Below are positions 61,663-64,000 of a stretch of DNA of 64,000 nt, piece by piece. Position 1 is the first letter of the stretch, and every line of letters starts with the position of its first letter. The position numbers and the translations under genes were made by a program. A model generated the notes under the pieces. The model did no database searches, was not told the origin of the DNA, and worked only from the letters and a program-made list of their open reading frames with translations. The stretch is from Pontibacter virosus (GTDB lineage Bacteria; Bacteroidota; Bacteroidia; Cytophagales; Hymenobacteraceae): contig NZ_QEKI01000009.1 of NCBI RefSeq assembly GCF_003096355.1, positions 107,943 through 171,942 on the forward strand, written 5' to 3'.

Positions 61663-61683
61663 TATAACAAAAGTATAAGAACG

Positions 61684-62943
61684 ATGGCTAGCGCAAAATT
61701 TTACCTTAGGGACCCGAAGGCTAAAAAGAAGACATCTATTTGCCTTGATTTCAGCTATGATGGTTATCGGCTACAGTGTAGCACCAAACTATCAATCAAC
61801 CCCAAAGACTGGAGTCATAGACAAAACTGGCCAAAGCATCAGATTTCTTCTTATAGTCAATATAACAGCGCCTTGCTTAGAATACAAAGCATTGTTGAAG
61901 ACTTCTATCTTGACAACAAGAAGACAGGCTCAACCCCTTCCATCCAGTCTATCAAAGACCATCTCTCATCTCAATTAAATAAGAAAGAGGAGAAGACTAT
62001 CGGACTTTGGGAGATATATGACACTTTCATAAATCACAAGTCACAGGAAGTCAAAGAGTTGACTGTTAAAAAGTTTATTACCCTCAAAAAGCTTCTGCAG
62101 GGGTTTAGCAAAGACAAAAACCATCAACTTGACTTCAACAAGTTTGATTCTAAGTTTGAGATGGCTTTTTGCAGCTACCTCACTGGTGACTTACAACAAG
62201 TCAATAACACAGTGAGTAAATACATAACTTGTTTGAAAGTATTCTTGAAGTGGGCCCAAGAGGAGGGATATCATCAAAACCTATCCTATCAGAAATTCAC
62301 ATCTAAGAGCACAGATAAAGAGATAACTTATCTCACGGAGGAAGAACTAAAGAAGCTCTTCAATCTTGATTTAATCAACAGTCCTAGACTGTCTAGAACT
62401 AGGGATATGTTTTTATTCCAATGCTTCACAGGGCAAAGATTCTCAGATATTGAAAACCTTAAATGGGGGGATATCCAAGAGGTCGATGGTGATCATGAGT
62501 GGCATTTATATCAGAAGAAAGGGGATAAGCCTAAAATGATTAACGTGCCACTAATAATTAGCGAAGCAACCCAGATCTTATTCAGACAGAATCGTGGGGC
62601 ATTGAATGATAAAATTTTCTCTCCAATAAGCAACCAGAAGCTTAATGTGTACATCAAAGAGCTTTGTCAGATGGCAGAAATCGACTCCCACTTTAAGGAA
62701 GTAAAGTATAGGGGTAAAGAACGCATAGAAATCACTGGTCAGAAGCATGAATTTATCTCTACTCACACTGCGAGAAGAACCTTCATCACACTAGCTTTAG
62801 AGAGAGGTATGAGGCCCGAGGTACTTCAGAAAATTACTGGCCACGAAGATTATAGAACTATGAAGAAGTACATTGCCGTAACTGACAAAGTAAAAAAGGC
62901 TGAAATGAGAAAGGCTTTTGCCGAAGGTTCATTCTTAAGTTAA
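61684..62943 (+). CDS. Tyrosine recombinase/integrase
   Basis: A 419-residue site-specific integrase. The N-terminus resembles the Arm-DNA-binding domain of Bacteroidota integrases (FYLRDPKAKKKTSICLDF), with a SAM-like core-binding domain at about 105-205 and the catalytic domain after it. Catalytic residues are visible: Arg252 (TGQRFSDI), His361 and Arg364 (HTARR), His387 (TGHEDY) and the nucleophile Tyr396 (KKYIAV). All are intact, so it should be active. It lies next to the attachment site, as is usual for tRNA-targeting elements. Confidence 0.95.
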   Translation: MASAKFYLRDPKAKKKTSICLDFSYDGYRLQCSTKLSINPKDWSHRQNWPKHQISSYSQYNSALLRIQSIVEDFYLDNKKTGSTPSIQSIKDHLSSQLNKKEEKTIGLWEIYDTFINHKSQEVKELTVKKFITLKKLLQGFSKDKNHQLDFNKFDSKFEMAFCSYLTGDLQQVNNTVSKYITCLKVFLKWAQEEGYHQNLSYQKFTSKSTDKEITYLTEEELKKLFNLDLINSPRLSRTRDMFLFQCFTGQRFSDIENLKWGDIQEVDGDHEWHLYQKKGDKPKMINVPLIISEATQILFRQNRGALNDKIFSPISNQKLNVYIKELCQMAEIDSHFKEVKYRGKERIEITGQKHEFISTHTARRTFITLALERGMRPEVLQKITGHEDYRTMKKYIAVTDKVKKAEMRKAFAEGSFLS

Positions 62944-62990
62944 GAGCGAGGCTTCCTTTATGTAACTATAACATATAATGATTAGGAACT

Positions 62991-63608
62991 ATGATAGCAG
63001 TATGCACAAAATGTGGCCTTACATTCGAAGATGAGAATACTTTTTCTATAGCTGGGTCTACTGGCAATTTTTCTGACAATTATATTTCTTGTTTAGCTCC
63101 TTGGTGTGATGGGATGGCTAAATTCTTGGATGGCACATTTCATTTTGATAAAGACGGTGTAGCCACATTACTCGATGGGCCTGCTTTCACGATTGAAGTA
63201 TTAAAACAGTTCGAGACTTTAACTAAAAAGGCATTAAGTAAAGGGTATACTCCTGATGAATTCAAAAAAGAAGCTGAACAAATAAACCCTGCATTACCAG
63301 CTATCCTAACCTTTTTAGTTTCAAACAGAAAGGAGTTCTTCTTTCTCTTTCTAGGTGCCCTACTTTCTCTAATCACTGATATCATTAAGGATAAAATGAT
63401 TGACAAGAGCCCTACTGTTGTTAACAACTATATTATCAATCAAAATAATTATCACATTAACCAGTCCTTGTCAGAAGGCACCACATCTCATAGCCCTCAA
63501 ATATCTTCGCAAGATGATGTGAAAAAGACAGGAGCGCTTTCTCAAAAGAAAGCTATACGAATGGGTAAAGCGTTCAAAAGAAAACAGGATAATAAAGGTA
63601 ACAACTAG
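62991..63608 (+). CDS. Unknown zinc-ribbon membrane protein of the integrated element
   Basis: A 205-residue protein I do not recognise. The N-terminus has CTKCGLTF and later CLAPWC, a possible zinc ribbon. One membrane segment lies at about 120-140 (FFFLFLGALLSLITDII), after a helical, charged region. The C-terminal third is Asn/Gln-rich (NNYIINQNNYHINQ) and basic at the end (KKAIRMGKAFKRKQ). Membrane location with a cytosolic ribbon is the best guess. It follows the integrase by 48 bases and is AT-rich like it. Confidence 0.7.
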   Translation: MIAVCTKCGLTFEDENTFSIAGSTGNFSDNYISCLAPWCDGMAKFLDGTFHFDKDGVATLLDGPAFTIEVLKQFETLTKKALSKGYTPDEFKKEAEQINPALPAILTFLVSNRKEFFFLFLGALLSLITDIIKDKMIDKSPTVVNNYIINQNNYHINQSLSEGTTSHSPQISSQDDVKKTGALSQKKAIRMGKAFKRKQDNKGNN

Positions 63609-63864
63609 AGAATATAGCTCCCTTAACATTCAGGGGTCCAAAGCATTACGCCAATAACGTCAGGCGAAACTGAGTATTCTGATACAGAGAACCAATCTTA
63701 TGGAATGGGCTTTGGATATACATCCTCCTTACTAATAGTCTTTAGAAAAGAAGAAGACTATAATTAGACAACCCTGAATCATTTCTCACGTTATTTGTAT
63801 ATATCCAAATTAAAATTGATATTTGCATTATGATTCATCCTTCCATTAGGAGGAAAGAGTTCGG

Positions 63865-63894
63865 AAAACGCTAGGCCCAGATGCCTAGCGTTTT
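63865..63894 (+). terminator. Hairpin terminator in the element
   Basis: A 12-bp perfect stem (AAAACGCTAGGC at 63865-63876 with its complement at 63883-63894) and a 6-base loop, followed by T-rich bases. Confidence 0.75.
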
Positions 63895-63949
63895 CTGCTT
63901 TTATGGGGAGTGTAATTTAAACTGTGTCATTTCCTCGTTTCCATTTACT

Positions 63950-63992
63950 GGCCCTTTTGCTGTTCTGGCTGAGTCCTTACGGCAAAAGGGCC
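63950..63992. repeat. Inverted repeat at the right edge
   Basis: GGCCCTTTTGCTGT pairs with ACGGCAAAAGGGCC (14 bases with one wobble), loop about 15. It may be a terminator or part of a longer element end; the window stops eight bases later. Confidence 0.55.
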
Positions 63993-64000
63993 AAACTTTT

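Larger units (their letters stand above)
61113..61683. other. Intergenic junction between the chromosome and the integrated element
   Basis: The left side is the upstream region of the adhesin gene and is AT-rich. At 61466-61493 there is a hairpin typical of tRNA terminators and at 61499-61522 a tRNA 3' end. To the right begin AT-rich element sequences and the integrase promoter region. Confidence 0.7.
61499..64000. mobile_element. Left end of an integrated element in a tRNA gene
   Basis: Begins at the tRNA 3' fragment, then a tyrosine recombinase and a hypothetical gene. The composition is visibly more AT-rich than the rest of the window, and the GGTATAG motif, about one per 600 bases elsewhere, is absent. 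The right end is outside the window, so size and type (integrative element, satellite or prophage) are not known. Confidence 0.78.
63609..64000. other. Gene-poor element DNA at the window edge
   Basis: No gene of note. It holds a strong hairpin at 63865-63894, a short frame (ATG at 63830, 14 codons) ending within that hairpin, and a longer inverted repeat at 63950-63992. Confidence 0.5.

Overview
The window is chromosomal DNA from a Bacteroidota bacterium, most likely order Cytophagales and close to Hymenobacteraceae (Pontibacter-like). The basis is: type IX secretion (T9SS) components and cargo with both type A and type B sorting domains; Bacteroidota-style TAnnTTTG promoter boxes with mostly weak Shine-Dalgarno sequences; and typical families (DUF3667, DUF4159, DUF4175, PorP/SprF, a TonB-dependent receptor with an N-terminal carboxypeptidase-regulatory-like domain). 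No intact tRNA or rRNA gene and no CRISPR array was seen.

Layout. 1-6.9 kb: the 3' part of polA, a FadL-type porin with an SGNH-hydrolase lipoprotein, a thioredoxin-reductase-like flavoprotein and a cyanophycinase-like S51 peptidase. 7.3-7.9 kb: three tandem paralogous genes, each encoding exactly 58 residues. 8-15.6 kb: an envelope protein with a WPFGK-repeat tail, arfB, an alpha/beta hydrolase, an LLM flavin oxidoreductase, a site-2 protease with CBS domains, a secreted matrixin-type metalloprotease and Hsp20. 15.66-15.91 kb: a probable structured small RNA. 16-28.3 kb: DUF3667 protein, dGTPase, a catalytic/non-catalytic M16 peptidase pair, a DUF72 protein, RlpA, a TldD/PmbA pair whose first member carries a Tat-like signal, and a DUF4160/DUF2442 pair. 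28.3-37.9 kb: a long co-directional MoxR-DUF58-BatA-type cluster. 37.9-48.5 kb: hydrolases, a divergent histidine kinase/LytTR regulator pair, a sodium-solute symporter, a TonB-dependent receptor and a hydroxybutyrate-dehydrogenase-like SDR. 48.8-61.1 kb (minus strand): two successive modules, each a giant repeat-rich type B T9SS cargo followed by its own PorP/SprF protein; the second also has a PorE-like OmpA protein. 61.5 kb to the edge: the left end of an integrated element that used the 3' end of a tRNA gene, with a tyrosine recombinase and an unknown zinc-ribbon membrane protein.

The most striking sequence-level signal is a short motif, GGTATAG (complement CTATACC; commonly AGGTATAG/CTATACCT). 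I counted about one hundred copies by eye in the first 61.4 kb, where roughly eight would be expected by chance. It occurs inside genes in both orientations and between genes, is clustered at 22.2-22.5 kb, and is absent from the integrated element. It resembles in style the highly iterated palindromes of cyanobacteria or DNA uptake sequences, but I know no description of it.

The genes suggest an envelope-focused stretch: surface adhesin export, nutrient uptake, envelope proteolysis and stress functions, with a recent insertion at the right edge.
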